DNA of 64,000 bases, taken from assembly GCA_016169945.1 (NCBI GenBank), contig JADLSH010000388.1:7638501-7702500 (forward strand), in the 5' to 3' direction. The notes under the pieces are model-generated. The model did not search any database. It saw nothing but the letters and a program-made list of their open reading frames with translations, and was not told the origin of the DNA. Made by a program: the position numbers and the translations under genes. This stretch comes from Trachythela sp. YZ-2020 (taxonomy: Eukaryota > Cnidaria > Anthozoa > Malacalcyonacea > Clavulariidae). This document shows positions 1 through 12,885 of the stretch, piece by piece (position 1 is the first letter of the stretch; each line of letters starts with the position of its first letter).

Positions 1-2760
1 AATGTTCTAAATCTAGACTAGAACGACTGCTTTAGGATGCAAATGTCATCGGGTATAACTGATGTACTATAAGTACAAGGGTCCTTGACTGGCTTGAGTC
101 CAAGGGCAAGGCATCGAAGACCAGATGCTATATAGTATACGAACTAAATTTGAATCGTCATGCTGGACTTCAACATTATTAAAATTAATGTTAAGGAATA
201 GTTAGATCCTTCAACCAACCTCGGGAATATTACTCATCGCTACCTATACACTGGAATCTAAACACTCAAGATATTGTAATGGGGTAATATAATCCCACTC
301 TTGTAATCTTGTTTGATCCAAGTTTATCTTCTAATATTTCAAATGGATTTCCTTTGATGAAATTTAAAACAAACAAAATGAAATAATTCGGAAATAGTAT
401 ACAACATTGTTCCTTTTTTTAGAACATGGCCATGGGCTCTCGGCAGATCGTCAACGAGGAACGCAGAATTGACACAAGCAATTATTGATAACCCTATAAA
501 TATAGCGATAAACTTCTAAAGACTTCCTGAGAAAGACTGAAAATACTAGATTATTTGAGGGAGCGTTTGGTCTTCCCGTCTCAGACTCAGGACTAATTTG
601 CCACTTTGCTGGCTGGGGGACGGCAATTATACAGTCATGTTTATAAAAACTTTGCATGTTTAAAAGAGCACTTTTTAAAAATATCGTTTTGTTTACAAAG
701 TTTAGCAAAATGTTATGCAAATGTTGCAACTTTAGTCTATAATATTATTTTTTCATCATGGCAAACATTTGTTTTGGTTACATCGTTGTTTCCCTTAATC
801 CTTGTCCTTGATATTTGTTCAATACGCACTTGCAGACGGTTTGAGGAAATTTTTTTTCGTATTTACAAAGCAAATTCAAATTCATGGCTATTTGTAGTAG
901 CTCTGCTGACTTATAACACTGTCTTTACAGTCCGTTATTGCATGTGCATGCTTCTTCCTCGAGTTGTGATCTGTTAAGGAATAAAATGATTGTAAAACCA
1001 TGCAATAATCATGTTGTAAAATAAACACTGTCCATATATTTATAAGGTAGTTAGCTAGAATTTAACTTACAATTAACCGCAAATATTTACAATACATGAC
1101 ATAGCCAGTTGTAAAAATATTTTCGTACCCCACATCAGCAGCAGAGGAATTCGTAAACATGCGTTGTTAACGGATAGTTCGAATATCAGACTAGTATAGT
1201 CATGGAAGTGATAGAGTACCGTATAGAGCATAACATCATATCCTGTAGCCTGAGTGCATGGCAGCTGCCAGATGGTCTTCCCGCGTAGTTAACTTACAAA
1301 ACACAGCCTCAAATATAGTTTATGTTTCCACATCTTGGTTCCGAATTCCTCCTTACATAACATAAAATAAATTACTTTTCTCTAATGTTCATGCATGCAC
1401 TAACTTTTGACTGAGAATAGAGATATATATATATAGATAGTATAAATATAGTCAAATGTGGGAGTCCAGTCAGGTGAGTAGTATTCTCATCTACCCCTAT
1501 ACGTCAGTTTCGATCGTCAGGACTCAGGAGGTTAGCCTACGAAGGGCCCTCGGTCGAAACGTCTGAAGCGTTATTTCAGGTAGTTCAGACACAAACTACG
1601 GCAGCTTTCTATAGTAATGGAGCCTTAAGGACTTTACATAAGCCATGGATAAATATCCGTTCCTGGTAGGTAAAAAATAAATGACATTGCACTTTATCAG
1701 CTGATCAATACTCAGGTGTGCTATGAACGTCAATCCAAGCCTATTTCATTTTTGTTTTTATTTTATATGAACACTTTAGATTAATCCCGCAGCGATATCG
1801 TTACTTTTTTTGACACTGTGCAATTATTATTAGGTCCGAGAAATATAATCACACATTTTATAGTCTCTGCAAAACTAAGATCTTTCACACCTCAAGTTTC
1901 TATTTACATATATGTGAAATATATTTTAAAAACATTTAGCTCAGGAATACTTGAGTTTGTATGATCATTCAAATTTTGACAAAAAATTTCCATAATCCGT
2001 GAATATAATTTACTTTCACGTGCCCAGCTGGGCAAATTTCAACTTCTCTGTCTATAGTTATAAACTTAAAAATTAACTGTGTCATCCTGTATATATGTTT
2101 TGTACTGTCAATTGCACCTTAGCCCGGACAGTTTCAATTATATTGCACGTCCATAAAAATTGGCAGCAGCCATATGCGGGAATAAATCGCTGCACTCTCA
2201 TAAATGTTTAGTTGAAAGTGGTACAACTCACTTACTATTGAGATTAGGAAAAGATTAGGTAAAGTTGGAAAAAGATATCTAATTTATGTTGAAAATTTTG
2301 GCAAATACTATACAGGTTATGTGCAAGATAGAGTATTTCAACTGCTTGGAAATGTGAATAAGGGCGTTTATTGAAGGCGAAGTATAAAGAATGCTCTATT
2401 GCCTATTGGGCTAGAGTTATATATTAATGTATATAGTTCTATACGTCCTATTAATGCACTATTAACCATTCAAATAAAAAACTTAAATGAAATGGGATGA
2501 ACTTAGTCTTAGGTAGCTTTGTTAGAACTTCGGTCACTGACATGCTTAAAGACAAAGTGGGAAATAATTTGTTCGTGTCGGCCGCTAAAAAGTAAAAACC
2601 ACGCGTTTTGCAGTGAGAACGGGTAACATTTGTGCGCGGGAAATACGACGAATATGAATAATAGAAATTTCATTGAATGAAACAATTAACACGAACTTGC
2701 ATAGCTAGCAACCAGCTGTATAGCCTTTATAGGTGGCCTTAACGTTCACAAGCAAAGACA
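1..2760. other. Upstream intergenic DNA with no supported gene
   Basis: AT-rich sequence upstream of the FoxL2 gene. I see no exon with a recognisable domain or convincing splice-site pair. The open frames here are short and low in complexity. The only structured element is a short copy of a dispersed repeat at about 1541-1590, which reads GAAGGGCCCTCGGTCGAAAC and is followed by TTTCAGGTAGTT. The last few hundred bases probably hold distal regulatory DNA for FoxL2, but that is inferred from position only. Confidence 0.5.
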
Positions 2761-2770
2761 AAATAAGCGG

Positions 2771-2848
2771 CCCAATTGGCGTTCAACATTCTCGCAGCTG
2801 ATTGGTCGAGACTGGACAATGGCTAGCGTGATGCCGGGGTATTTATAG
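2771..2848 (+). promoter_or_regulatory. FoxL2 core promoter: CCAAT boxes and TATA box
   Basis: A CCAAT motif sits in CCCAATTGGC at 2771-2780, and a reverse CCAAT (GATTGGT) lies at about 2800-2806. A TATA element, GTATTTATAGC, lies at about 2839-2849, 78 bases before the first ATG at 2926. This would place transcription start at about 2870-2880. No intron is needed between this promoter and the start codon. The spacing of CCAAT, TATA and ATG is typical of an animal RNA polymerase II promoter. Confidence 0.65.
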
Positions 2849-2925
2849 CACTGTGGTCGAAGCTCGGACTAGTCGCTGTTACAAGTCACACACATCACAC
2901 AATCTGAATTCACGAACTTACTTAG

Positions 2926-3729
2926 ATGATGGGTCCAAACGAGCAAGAATTGGAGCACGATCCTGAGATATCTGAGCAAACATTGGATGTAAAAACGGAA
3001 GATCTGAAAGCTGAAACGAAAGAGACTGATAAACACAAAGATCCGAATGTAAAACCTCCATACTCGTACGTCGCTTTAATAGCTATGGCAATCAGAGAAT
3101 CTCCTGAAAAGAGGCTTACACTAAATGGTATATATCAATTTATTATTTCAAAGTTCCCGTTCTATGAGAAGAATAAAAAGGGTTGGCAGAACTCTATCAG
3201 ACATAATCTCAGCCTAAACGAGTGTTTTATAAAAGTACCCCGCGAAGGAGGCGGCGAAAGGAAGGGGAATTATTGGACTCTGGATCCTTCAAGCGAAGAT
3301 ATGTTCGAGAAAGGAAACTTTCGACGAAGACGACGGATGAAACGACCGTATAGACAGCCAAGCTTAGCGCAAAATTCCGCATTCCCTTTCGGCGATCCGA
3401 ATCCTTACGGGCCAGCAAGTTATCATGGCATTGCACCAAAATGGTCTCCGTATGGCCAGCCACAACTGAGTCAGAGCACTTGGCGAGGAACGGCTCAAGG
3501 AGTACCTTATCCTCAAGCTGCAAGAATTGCAAGTAATTCATTGTTATCTCCGTATATGAATATTCCTTCCATAGCCGGAGTTCCCGTAAGTAACTATACG
3601 ACTGCTTCACCGTATTCCACTCATATGCAAAGCCAAATGAACGAACAGCATAGCTACATGCCACTGACTAATATGTCAAGTTGTAGAAGAGAACATGAAC
3701 ATTCTCCAGCGTCTCATTATCCATACTAA
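2926..3729 (+). CDS. FoxL2: Forkhead transcription factor FoxL2 (single exon)
   Basis: A complete 267-residue reading frame in one exon. The forkhead (winged-helix) domain spans about residues 42-134 and begins [17 protein letters not shown]. It contains the recognition-helix core [15 protein letters not shown] and ends with the FoxL2-type block [19 protein letters not shown] followed by RRRRRMKRP. That last block and the absence of introns are hallmarks of FoxL2 rather than other Fox classes. The N-terminus is acidic and lysine-rich and carries VKTE at about 22-25, a possible sumoylation consensus. The C-terminus is rich in Pro, Ser, Tyr and Gln, as in transactivation regions. The protein should be nuclear and bind DNA. 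In vertebrates FoxL2 controls ovarian and craniofacial development; a gonadal role in cnidarians is inference. The upstream promoter motifs support the ATG at 2926. The protein is shorter than human FOXL2 (376 residues) and lacks its poly-alanine tract. Confidence 0.96.
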   Translation: MMGPNEQELEHDPEISEQTLDVKTEDLKAETKETDKHKDPNVKPPYSYVALIAMAIRESPEKRLTLNGIYQFIISKFPFYEKNKKGWQNSIRHNLSLNECFIKVPREGGGERKGNYWTLDPSSEDMFEKGNFRRRRRMKRPYRQPSLAQNSAFPFGDPNPYGPASYHGIAPKWSPYGQPQLSQSTWRGTAQGVPYPQAARIASNSLLSPYMNIPSIAGVPVSNYTTASPYSTHMQSQMNEQHSYMPLTNMSSCRREHEHSPASHYPY

Positions 3730-6700
3730 TTGCAACATTTTTAAAGTCTACGAATTTCGAACACCGTTCCGCATGAAAAGTATAATAATATATAATTACT
3801 GTCGTACGCTATTGTTTTAGTTTATTAACGTACATCAATACAAATTCGCTCATTTCCTATCCGAACATTTTCTCATGATAGCTATACTAATATTTGTCTA
3901 TTTACCAAAGAAATTATCTATCCATTAAACCTGGTGAAACTACAACACGCAGACAAAAAACTTTGCGGCTTTCTAGCCTTAATCCGCAATGGAATCCAAA
4001 ATTGTTTCACTTAACATTAGGCTGACTCTACAAGATCTTCAAGATAGCAAAATGAGAAAAAGTTCATACTGTATGTTTTGTTTAGTCCCCCATTGGCGTT
4101 AAACGCTTCTTTGGTCTTCAAATTGTTTGAAAACAAATGTTTGTATTATTTAAATTTATCGCACACAGCTATTTTGTCTAATACGCGTATGGAAGTTTCG
4201 GCAGAGCGTCTTGGACATTAAACTCGCCCGAAAGGGCCACTCGGAACTTTGAATTCATATTTGGGGAATTTAGTTCAAGAGAGGACAATTTAGAGTTATC
4301 ACAAGTGTAGATAGTTATATATTCATTGCAAAGTTTTAATTTAAAAACGCCCAATGTACATATAGATCGTTTTATTCCTTTCACATTCATAAATAAAGAG
4401 AAATTTTTAGCTAACTTGTGCAATTTGTCTTAAATTCTTTACGTGCGTAGATGGGGTTTTTTAAAACGTTTTGCCATGCAGTCAGTGTATTGTATCCAAG
4501 TCAGAATAATTATAATATGACATGATTGTCTTGCAAAACATAATACGAACTTTCAGCATGAGGCCAAAACTTAATCATGAGGGAAATTCTAACTTCAAAA
4601 TCCACCAAAAATCCTCTCTAACTTTAATATATTATTCGCACCTCAAAATCCAAAGCTCACATCTTAGAAACTCAATAAAAAATTAAAACAAAATTTTCGT
4701 TTTTAAAGTTCACGCAATCATCTTTTAGCAATTTGCATAAATTTAATTAAACGAATAATTGACTTGGTATAAGATAGATTTTTTATTCATCGTCTTCGAA
4801 ATGTTGTAAACCCGCCTGAAAAGTTGGATACCTGTGTTAATCCTTTGTGCTGTTCAGGGGCGGATCTGTTTTTACTTCAGAAATGTAAACTAATTTCAAT
4901 GTTAAAACTTGTTTTGACAAATAAATTACACTCATTGAATTGGTTATTGTTGGCAAAGACATGAATTGTTTTGTATTTCAACGTTCTTTGTATTTGCTAG
5001 GCTATCATAAGATTTTCATTTTGCCGTGAAATTATACACTCCCACAAATCAAGCCTTTTAACAACTACAGCTATAATTTAAATCTGCTTTAATCTTAAGA
5101 GCAGTGTAAAAGATATCCATGGATTAAAATTGTCTTGCGGTGAACAAATTACGTGAAAATATCCTTTAGACTAAGCAACGAACATGGCGCTTAACATTTC
5201 ATCTCTTCCGTGCGTACGACTAACATCGCGTCATTGCGTCGACGCCATAAAATAAGAGTTTAACTGGAGTATTTTATTGGCAAACGCTGTCAACAGTGGG
5301 AAATGATACAACCAACAAAAGCTTGCCAATGCTATTTATTAATATTGTTTAGATAAGGATTTTCAATATAAACAACTAATCCAAATGGAAAGGCAAGTAT
5401 ATCTGCCAACATTTTGACAACTTCATCAAACTCCTGTGCCCCTACGGGAGCTAATACTATATATACGTGCGTGTTTTCGAATACTTGCGCGACGCGTTTG
5501 CTTGTATAGGGAAGGAGGAAAAAATACATCCTCACTCGCGTGATCTGTGTTGTATGATATTAGAGAGATTTTATCAGCCATTCAGCTGTTTTCAAAGCAG
5601 TAAATGTTCTAGTAACGCTAGTCTGAACAGGTGAAAAAAAATATCGTAGCGATAAGCTATGCAAACAAACAAAATCTGAGCCGTCTCGGACATCGGAAAT
5701 TGCCCTTTTATAACGCTTTAGGTATCACTAGTAAGACAATTTAGACTAGCAATCAATGTCGTGAAAATTAGACGACTGCCTGGCGTGACTTTTCAAATTT
5801 CCCCCTTAATCCATAAATATATAGTTTGTTTTATTTATTAAACAGTAATTTCTCTTGGGAAAATATTTTGCATGTTTTCAATTATTCTAATATTTTTAAA
5901 AATCAAAACTAACACAAAGCAAACACAAAGTGCGATAAAAAACCAATTGTCGTGCGCGCCAGCCCAGTGGCCGGCTGGGAAAAATTGCAAAACCATTAAA
6001 TATGATTGCTTTCGAGCGTTTGTGGATTTGTACAACTGGTTCTTGTGGCTGTAGTTATTAAATATTCAACGCTGGGAATTAAGTGGGGTTGAATGTCAAC
6101 GTTAATTTCTAATGAAAACTAACCGAACACAAAGTGTAAATAAACATATTTTAAAAATGGAACACATTTTATAAACTGAAACTTATATATAGCACATTTG
6201 CTAAAATAGAATATACGAAACACGTAAAATATATCTTTATGATAGCTTATCCGCATTTACGACGCAAACATGTGAACTTAAAACCAAAACAAATCAATTC
6301 AATAAGAACTTTGTACAATGTACATTTTATAAGTGAGATTCTCACTAGCCTACTTACACAGATTGGCAGCAAGCATTGCCCACGTTAATATCCATACACC
6401 GAGTCATTAACTATATTCGACGCACTAAATTGACGCGTGTACAATGCTTAAAGACTTAAACAATGTTCACGAGTTTTAAAAATATGCGAGAAAAATATTT
6501 CTTTGTTGTTCCAATTTATGCTTGCGTATAGCCTAGCGGCCAGCCTTCCAAATACTTGTAGAGAAATAAACCTCAAAACATAACTGATGTACCATACCAT
6601 TTCTCAAATAGCCATCATATATATGATCTATAGCACAAGTCCTTGCACAGGCGGTCAGTTTTTGTATCGTTTTTATACCTGCGTACTTTATATTTTAAGA

Positions 6701-7750
6701 TGTTATGAAAACAATGGAAATATTTTAGTCAATATTTGCCAAGTATTTACATTAATTCAAGATAACAAAGAATCATTTTGGAGTAAAACCTAGTGGTCTG
6801 TTTCTATAAAACACGTGGAAACTGCTTACACAGTTAGATTTAAATTTTTGACACAAACTTAGTCGCTACAATACATCCAAAATGGACGGCAAAAAAATAT
6901 ATTTCCAACTATAAAGCAGTGTATTAAATTCCAGTTTGCAACTAACATTCAAGTAAGCGTTTAACGTGATATTTCTGGGCTCAATTTGTGAAAGCGGTTT
7001 TGTTTGGTTCCGCGGTTTGTAATATTGACATGCCAGGGTCACGAGAAGATGCGAGACTATAAAGTATAATTTGTTTTAAAAACACCGCAAATCTAGTTAA
7101 GGTTGTTTTTGAAATATATTTCCGTGAATTACTGTTTCCCCCACTAGCTTTGCGAGAGATAGATATCAAAAACCACGATGCCGATGGTATATCTTTTCCC
7201 AAGATTGTAACGTTCTCATTTTCTATTCATATCATTTGTCAACATTATACAAACCTCGATAAAAGAACTGCAGTAATTCTATCTTGGTCAGATCTTAGGG
7301 ACTGATCGTTTATTACGTCTCAGGGGGGGGGCGATGGTTTTTTAGAAAAGGAAGTCAATAAAATTTGAACCCCCCCACAATCTTTTCTGATGAAAAAATA
7401 CCCCGTTGTTTAACTGTATTAATAATATAGATGAAAAAATTACTCAATTCTGATTGGCTAAGAGCAGTGCAATTATTTTTGTAATTGTGCAATTACAGCA
7501 GTGCAAATTAAAACAAGATCAGAGCCTGGAAACGAGGCAAGAAAAATCAACATGGCCGCGGATATTAGCAATGTCAATTTTCACTTTTTGACGACTTTTT
7601 CTGCACTTTCAATAGAAAATCGTACGTGAATACAACAATTTATTAAGTTCAAGGAGCACATAGACTGAAAAAGTTTGCTAACAAGCAACGAAAACAATGC
7701 GTAGGTGAGTGCACAAGTGTTATCAAAGCGTGTAATTTTTTCATGTATAT
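3730..7750. other. Downstream intergenic DNA with no supported gene
   Basis: AT-rich DNA downstream of FoxL2. A possible polyadenylation signal AATAAA lies at about 4392. Closer to the stop codon there are only AATATA/ATAATA-like variants. No conserved domain, SINE box or long inverted repeat was recognised. Open frames here are short, lack splice context and look like chance. A poly-G run lies at about 7322-7331. Confidence 0.5.
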
Positions 7751-7762
7751 TATTAATAAGTA

Positions 7763-7948
7763 TTAGTAAAATTACATAGGTGATTATTGAAAATTCTCAA
7801 CGCTGATTGGTTGCGCTACCTCGGATTAATACGCGATAATCACCTAAAGCGTTTTTAAGCCGCTTTTATCGTAAATATTCAATTAAAATATTATTGAAAT
7901 GTGCATTTTCTATTCTTTTCCAAATAATCACCTATGTAATTTTACTAA
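7763..7948. repeat. Foldback element (MITE), 186 bp
   Basis: An inverted repeat of about 30 bases. The left arm is TTAGTAAAATTACATAGGTG ATTATTGAAAA (7763-7793) and the right arm is its reverse complement at 7917-7948. The interior is AT-rich and non-coding. Size and structure fit a non-autonomous DNA transposon. Confidence 0.75.
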
Positions 7949-7995
7949 AACAATTATTCGCCTCAGGCTCGGTGAATATCGGTGAATAATTGTTA

Positions 7996-8152
7996 AATAG
8001 TATGGTTTCTCGTGAAATTTGGAAAAACAAACACTCGTGAGTTTTCAAAGACGTCAAATTGCACTCGTCCTTCGGACTCGTGCAATTTTGATCGTCTTTG
8101 AAAAACTCACTCGTGCATGTTTTTTCCAAATTGCACTCGAAACCATACTATT
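7996..8152. repeat. Palindromic foldback element, about 157 bp
   Basis: Near-perfect palindrome. The left arm starts AATAGTATGGTTTCTCGTG and the right arm ends CGAAACCATACTATT. The centre is CGTCCTTCGGACTCG. No coding capacity. It is adjacent to the 7763-7948 element, with a small hairpin (ACAATTATTC / GAATAATTGT) between them, so the two could be parts of one composite element. Confidence 0.75.
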
Positions 8153-8607
8153 ACCTATACTTATTATCATGTTTTAGTTTGAACCCGCTACAATCATTCG
8201 GTTCAGCGGAGTAATGGAAAAGTAGATTCCAGTCTTTTACATACTAAAGTTGCACAAAGTACAGTTAAATTTCTTTCCAGAAATAACATATTTCTTCAAT
8301 TCAATTTATCTCATATTAAGGTCATTTGCCTGGTTTGCAATTCAGGGGGGCCCTTTCTTTTAGGGAACTAAAAACTTACCACCAAAATAAACATATTTCA
8401 AAATTTTACCCCCCCCCTAGAACTTGCTTCGTTTAACTGGTCGAAGTCTGCTTTTCTTCGAGATACGAGCACGTTTTCTAGGACAAGTTTTATTTTGCGG
8501 ATTTACAGTGGCAGAGTACGTAGAACAAATTTTCTGACAGATTGTTTTTCTGGCCAAATTCAGGCCGCCATGATAGCTACTACAGGTAAGTACTTCATCT
8601 TATGGAG

Positions 8608-8823
8608 ATATATTCACAGTATAGAGACGACCAGTAGGGCCACTCATTTGAAATTTTGTGTGGCCGCTCATTACGCATTGGCAGCCAGTCAATTGCTTTT
8701 TCTGGCCAATAAGCCAGCTGGACTAACTTTCCTGGCCAGTAAACTGCAAATTTTTGCATAAAAAGCAGGCTACATGCTGCATCGCCGAGTGGCCCTACTG
8801 GTCGTCTTTATACTGTGATATAA
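8608..8823. repeat. MITE with about 36-bp terminal inverted repeats
   Basis: The left end reads CACAGTATAGAGACGACC then AGTAGGGCCACTC. The right end is its reverse complement, with GAGTGGCCCTACTGGTCGTC at about 8787-8806. Total length about 216 bases with a non-coding interior. Flanking TA dinucleotides suggest a Tc1/mariner-type origin, but the target duplication is not unambiguous because the ends are TATA-rich. Confidence 0.75.
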
Positions 8824-9110
8824 TGCATCCTGACCCCCCAACCCGCACACTAACCGCAAAAAACTGACGCCAAACAACATCGCTCTGAGTAGAAATTGCG
8901 TTGCAAGTTGCAGGAAACTGTCCTGTGCAACGGGACGTTCGGGATAACGTTTAACGACAACTCGCAATGCAATCGTTACAGAACCGATCATAAACATTTG
9001 GAAGTTGTTGCGGGTATTACTTCACCTTAAGGGGTGTTAATCATTTTCGAAGTGTTTTAATCTGTAATATCCCAAAATAGGTCTTTGAACCTCAGCTTGG
9101 CGAAGCGCTG

Positions 9111-9620
9111 AAGGTACGTTCACACGCTGCGATTAGGGGCTTCGGTGGCGCAATCGTCAGAGCACGCGCCTTTCACCTCTGATATCGTGGGTTCGAGTCC
9201 CGTTGGGGATGACTTATGATAGCTATGTGAAAAGAGTTAGTCAACGCTCTGCCGAAAGTCGTGGGTTTTCTCCGGGTACTCCGGTATCCTCCCACAGGGA
9301 ATGTTGACAGGGTGGGGTGGGTTTAACCCCTAACTGGCCCTTCCACCGTAGCTGAGCTCCGTGATGGCGAGAAAAAGGTGGCTGCCATATGCGCGCCTAG
9401 GAAGCCTTCGACTTGGTCACGTTGAGCTGTGTCCTTCGCAATTCAGCTTAGCTCTCAGCTGCAAGTAAGGATAATAAGCACCCCCCACCCCTTACTATTA
9501 GTCGATTTTGCTGAATGTTGATGACGAATATTTCTCGAGTTGATGTCGTCACGACGTTTGCCAATTATTTTTAATAAGCCGAAATCGGCCTGACAAATTG
9601 GAGCGTGTAAACGTTGCTAG
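9111..9620. repeat. MITE interrupted by a SINE
   Basis: The left end, AAGGTACGTTCACACGCTGC at 9111-9130, and the right end, CCGAAATCGGCCTGAC with GAGCGTGTAAACG at about 9579-9613, match the two ends of the complete element at 37496-37672. The stretch between them is mostly a tRNA-derived SINE (from about 9136). The simplest reading is SINE insertion into an older MITE. Confidence 0.6.
9136..9500 (+). mobile_element. tRNA-derived SINE
   Basis: The 5' part resembles a tRNA gene. The A box is TGGCGCAATCGT at about 9146-9157 and the B box is GGTTCGAGTCC at about 9190-9200. These are internal RNA polymerase III promoter elements. The head is followed by a body with TTTTCTCCGGGTACTCCGGT and CCTCCCACAGGG at about 9266-9301. 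I recall this kind of block as a conserved central region shared by SINEs of many invertebrates; that is memory, not a search. The element has no protein-coding capacity. The tRNA-like head is degenerate, so it is not a functional tRNA gene. Confidence 0.75.
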
Positions 9621-10972
9621 CATGACCGATAAAAAGCCGTTTTCCACAAACATTTTATTTTGTGTCAAAGTCATTAGTTCTACGGTACTTCTGCCCGAGT
9701 GCTCAGGAAACAAAGAAATACGATACGATACGGTTGAAGTGGAAAATGGCCTGAACCCCTTCAGGGTGTCGTAAGAGTGGGCTACCACAAAGAGCCTACC
9801 GAGCCAAAACTGGAACTTCTTAAATGTGACCTACCACTGGGCCATCAACACATTTCATAAATAAAATTGCATCTTTCAATTATTTCACAAAATTTTATTT
9901 CAATCTTCAAATCAATCATACAACATATGTCTTTTATTAGAATGATTCTATACAACACCTCAAGTTCGTATGGAAAGCTTCCCCTCTTTTTGTCGATGTA
10001 GGCCTTTTTGTGTTAAGATATGAACCATTTATCGGTATTTCGGAAGACCCATAGATCTGTGCGATGGTCTACCACAACTTTTGTCCAATATAATTTGACA
10101 ACCAACAGGTCTCTCTCCAATGTGTACATTTTTCTGGAACAGTTCATTCATATTAATTCTGGATTAGTTTAGACTTGGAATTTCTCAATTGGAGCTTGCC
10201 CATCGGAAGATGCCAATGTCTTCATCAACCACCACTGCTGTAGCATAAAGTCTGTCTGGTTAGTAACATACGAGGTCAAAGTCATTCACTATAATCTTTC
10301 CATTGGTTTATATAATGCCAAACGTACTAGTTTCGGTGTTAGCTCACCAGCCCGAAGGGATACAAGTAAGTGGAGTTTCAAAACGCATTAAAATTACATT
10401 GGGTTTTGTCTGATCAAGGAACACGAGATATTTTATCAAACTATTTTACTGCACTTTTTGTCAATGCATTTTAACAAGAGTTTGAACGATAAAAATATTC
10501 TGAAATAACGCTTGAAAAACACCTGTTTTACCAGCCGAGTATGCAAACATCAATTTTAGTTTTTCTTTTCGAAGTTTTCTTACTGTTAAAATGCAAGTTA
10601 TTTAATGAAACAAAACGGAAAATAAAGCAGCGAGTAAATTAACGAAGAAATATATAAACATTGCAACACAATCTTGCAGGACAAGTTTAGTTCTAAGATC
10701 AGAAAATTTTTAGTTGCCAATTATTCGTTTAAAAATATATTACTATTAAGCTCTGAAGTCAACATCTGAAACTGCTTAATTCTGGTATTATACCCTATAA
10801 AGTTAAGTGTTACTGTTAGTGTATCTTTCATTCAATAATACAAGAGACCTTCGAAGAGCCATGATGCCTTCGATGAACCTAATGCTACCACTTTCTTAAT
10901 GAAGTACTCGAATTTGACCAAATGTTGACAGTTGAACACGAGGGTCATGACACGTGCTCGACAAAGGAGGGT

Positions 10973-11426
10973 TAAGTCCCGGACAAACGAGGATGAGAGT
11001 TAATGAGAGTTGCAACTCTTGCTCGCGTTTGACCGCCAACTCTCATCGACTCTCATCAACTTTGAGCTGCTTCAAATTTTGACGAGACTTGAGAGTTTTG
11101 CTCGTTTGACCGGTTACGAGAGTTGCATAAGAATTTTAAACAACTGTAGAGTGTAGTCAGACTAGTGTTTTGTACTTTCTATAACAATTAGCTTAACAAA
11201 ATAACGCGTTATGACTCTGTCCATAACAAGAAAAGCTACGATGGAAATTTGAACACTTTTTTAACCAAAATTTTAAAATTATTCTCAGGGCTTCATTTCG
11301 CGCACTAAATTATTTGTCGTAACTCTCATGCAACTCTTGTTCTCGTTTGACCGGGGCATGAGAGTTGAACAAACTCTCGCTCGCCAACTCTCATCAACTC
11401 TCATCCTCGTTTGACCGGGGCTTTAG
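10973..11426. repeat. 454-bp foldback element with subterminal repeats
   Basis: The outer ends are inverted copies: GACAAACGAGGATGAGAGTT near 10981-11000, and its counterpart in AACTCTCATCCTCGTTTGAC near 11395-11414. The motif CTCGTTTGACC or CGTTTGACCG recurs several times inside (about 11033, 11101, 11343, 11407). Repeated subterminal motifs of this kind are common transposase-binding sites in MITEs. No coding potential. Confidence 0.75.
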
Positions 11427-11427
11427 T

Positions 11428-12250
11428 TTTTAGCGAGGGAAGAAAACCAATGGACCCAGAGAGAAAACAACAGATGTGTGGCGAACAATGACCACAAGTC
11501 GGCTGTCAATAATTAAAAAAAATTTACAGGACATGCTAGGATAGCAGTAAAACCAACCATTACTCACTCATTTCATATTTAACCAATATCTAGCAACTCG
11601 GCAAATAAGCCATAAAAAATGGCTTCACAAAATAAGCAGATGGACGTTGACCAGGCTGGACGTTGGCCACAATGTGCCATCGCACTACAAGATTTCCTTG
11701 GAGAATCAGATGCTGTTTGTGCAGCAATGATAGACCACACCCCGACACCATCCCCAGAAAAAACAATGAAAAATCCAACTCGCCAATGTGAACACACTCA
11801 CCTTCCTCCCTCATAAACTCGACACTTGCAACCTTCAACCTCAGCAATGATTCTGATACTACACCCATTTCCCCCCAAGTCCCCACCAGACCAGAACCTA
11901 CCACCTCTCCAACCTTGACCACACATATGTATTTTATATATATAGTTATGTGTTCGTGTTTTCATCTGCTCACTAAAGCTTGACGACGTCGTATTTATCC
12001 CATTCATTTATGTTAACTGCTGCACTTGTTTTGAAGTGGCCGGGGAAAACAAAGTTCCGTCATGCCTTGGCAACGCATGTGACCATTCCGGAGGCAGGAA
12101 TCTTGAACTTCACTAGAGTATCGCGTCACTAGTGCGTCATTCCCTTAAACACAACAGTTCACATACTTTGAGGACTACAAGTTATCAAGTGCTACCCTCG
12201 TGAAATCAATTCTTTATTATTATACCGTCACAATTTATTTATTTATTACT
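11428..12250. other. Intergenic DNA with no supported gene
   Basis: Overlapping short frames occur on both strands at about 11579-12007, but none contains a recognisable domain and no splice-consistent exon was found. A short TATATATA tract lies near 11935-11945. Confidence 0.4.
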
Positions 12251-12349
12251 AATTATTTATTACTTTTTTGGCGACCTTCATGTGTTTTCTTCGGCCTACC
12301 CTTTTACAAATTACCTCGCCAGGATGTTTGAAAAAGGAAATGTTTGGTC

Positions 12350-12770
12350 GTGGCTCTTGTTTTGGAAGTTGCCAAATCTCTTTTAGTTGCTGGTTCACGA
12401 ATAGACGTTTCAGACAATAATGACAGAGGGGTCTGTGGGTCCTCCGTTTTGTAATTGGTGTAGTTTTATGCACGTTTCTATGCTCTATCCTGTAGGTTTA
12501 ACGTCGAGAAACTATGGAAACGATGACGTTTGTTGAACGAGCAGAACGGAAACTTTGCTTTATCGAAGCGTGCGATAATTTCTTTCCCGACTTCTCGAGG
12601 AGCACAGCAAGACTTAGAAATCAACACGATATACGCGACCCTCGATGAAAGACGTGTGTTCAAAGACTCGAACCCAAAACTGAAATCTTCGGACTGATTT
12701 ACGAGAACGATTTACAACGTTTGCTAAGTGATAGACAAAACAAACTTTGTCTGTGTGCAGCCTTCCTATT
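12350..12770. repeat. Segmental duplication, copy A
   Basis: About 400 bases are repeated with high identity at 15478-15862. Shared landmarks include TTGGAAGTTGCCAAATCTCT, TAACGTCGAGAAACTATGGA and CAACACGATATACGCGACCC. Copy A carries extra bases near 12400-12422 and copy B has small insertions. A plus-strand frame starting METMTFVERAER at about 12512 is open for about 45 residues, meets an in-frame TGA, then stays open as EIFGLIYENDLQRLL. It could be a decayed 5' exon, but it matches no family I recognise. Both copies lie just upstream of mini-exon units. Confidence 0.8.
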
Positions 12771-12885
12771 CTGAAGATATTCTTAATTAAAATAATCTGT
12801 TATATTTTTCTTGAATACGAATGATTCTTCCAGTGAGGAAGACAAACTGGACAAAAGAATTAAGCTCATTATGTTTGTCTTTTAG

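Noticed and set aside
606..977. 123-codon open frame upstream of FoxL2
   Set aside because: AT-biased, hydrophobic, no domain, no splice or promoter context; overlaps another random frame on the opposite strand.
3227..3664. 145-codon frame antisense to FoxL2
   Set aside because: It is the complement of a well-conserved forkhead coding region.
9136..9207. Possible tRNA gene
   Set aside because: A and B boxes are present but the cloverleaf is poor and the sequence runs on into a SINE body.
11579..12007. Overlapping frames on both strands
   Set aside because: No domain and no splice sites; frames on opposite strands exclude each other, and none has a supporting signal.
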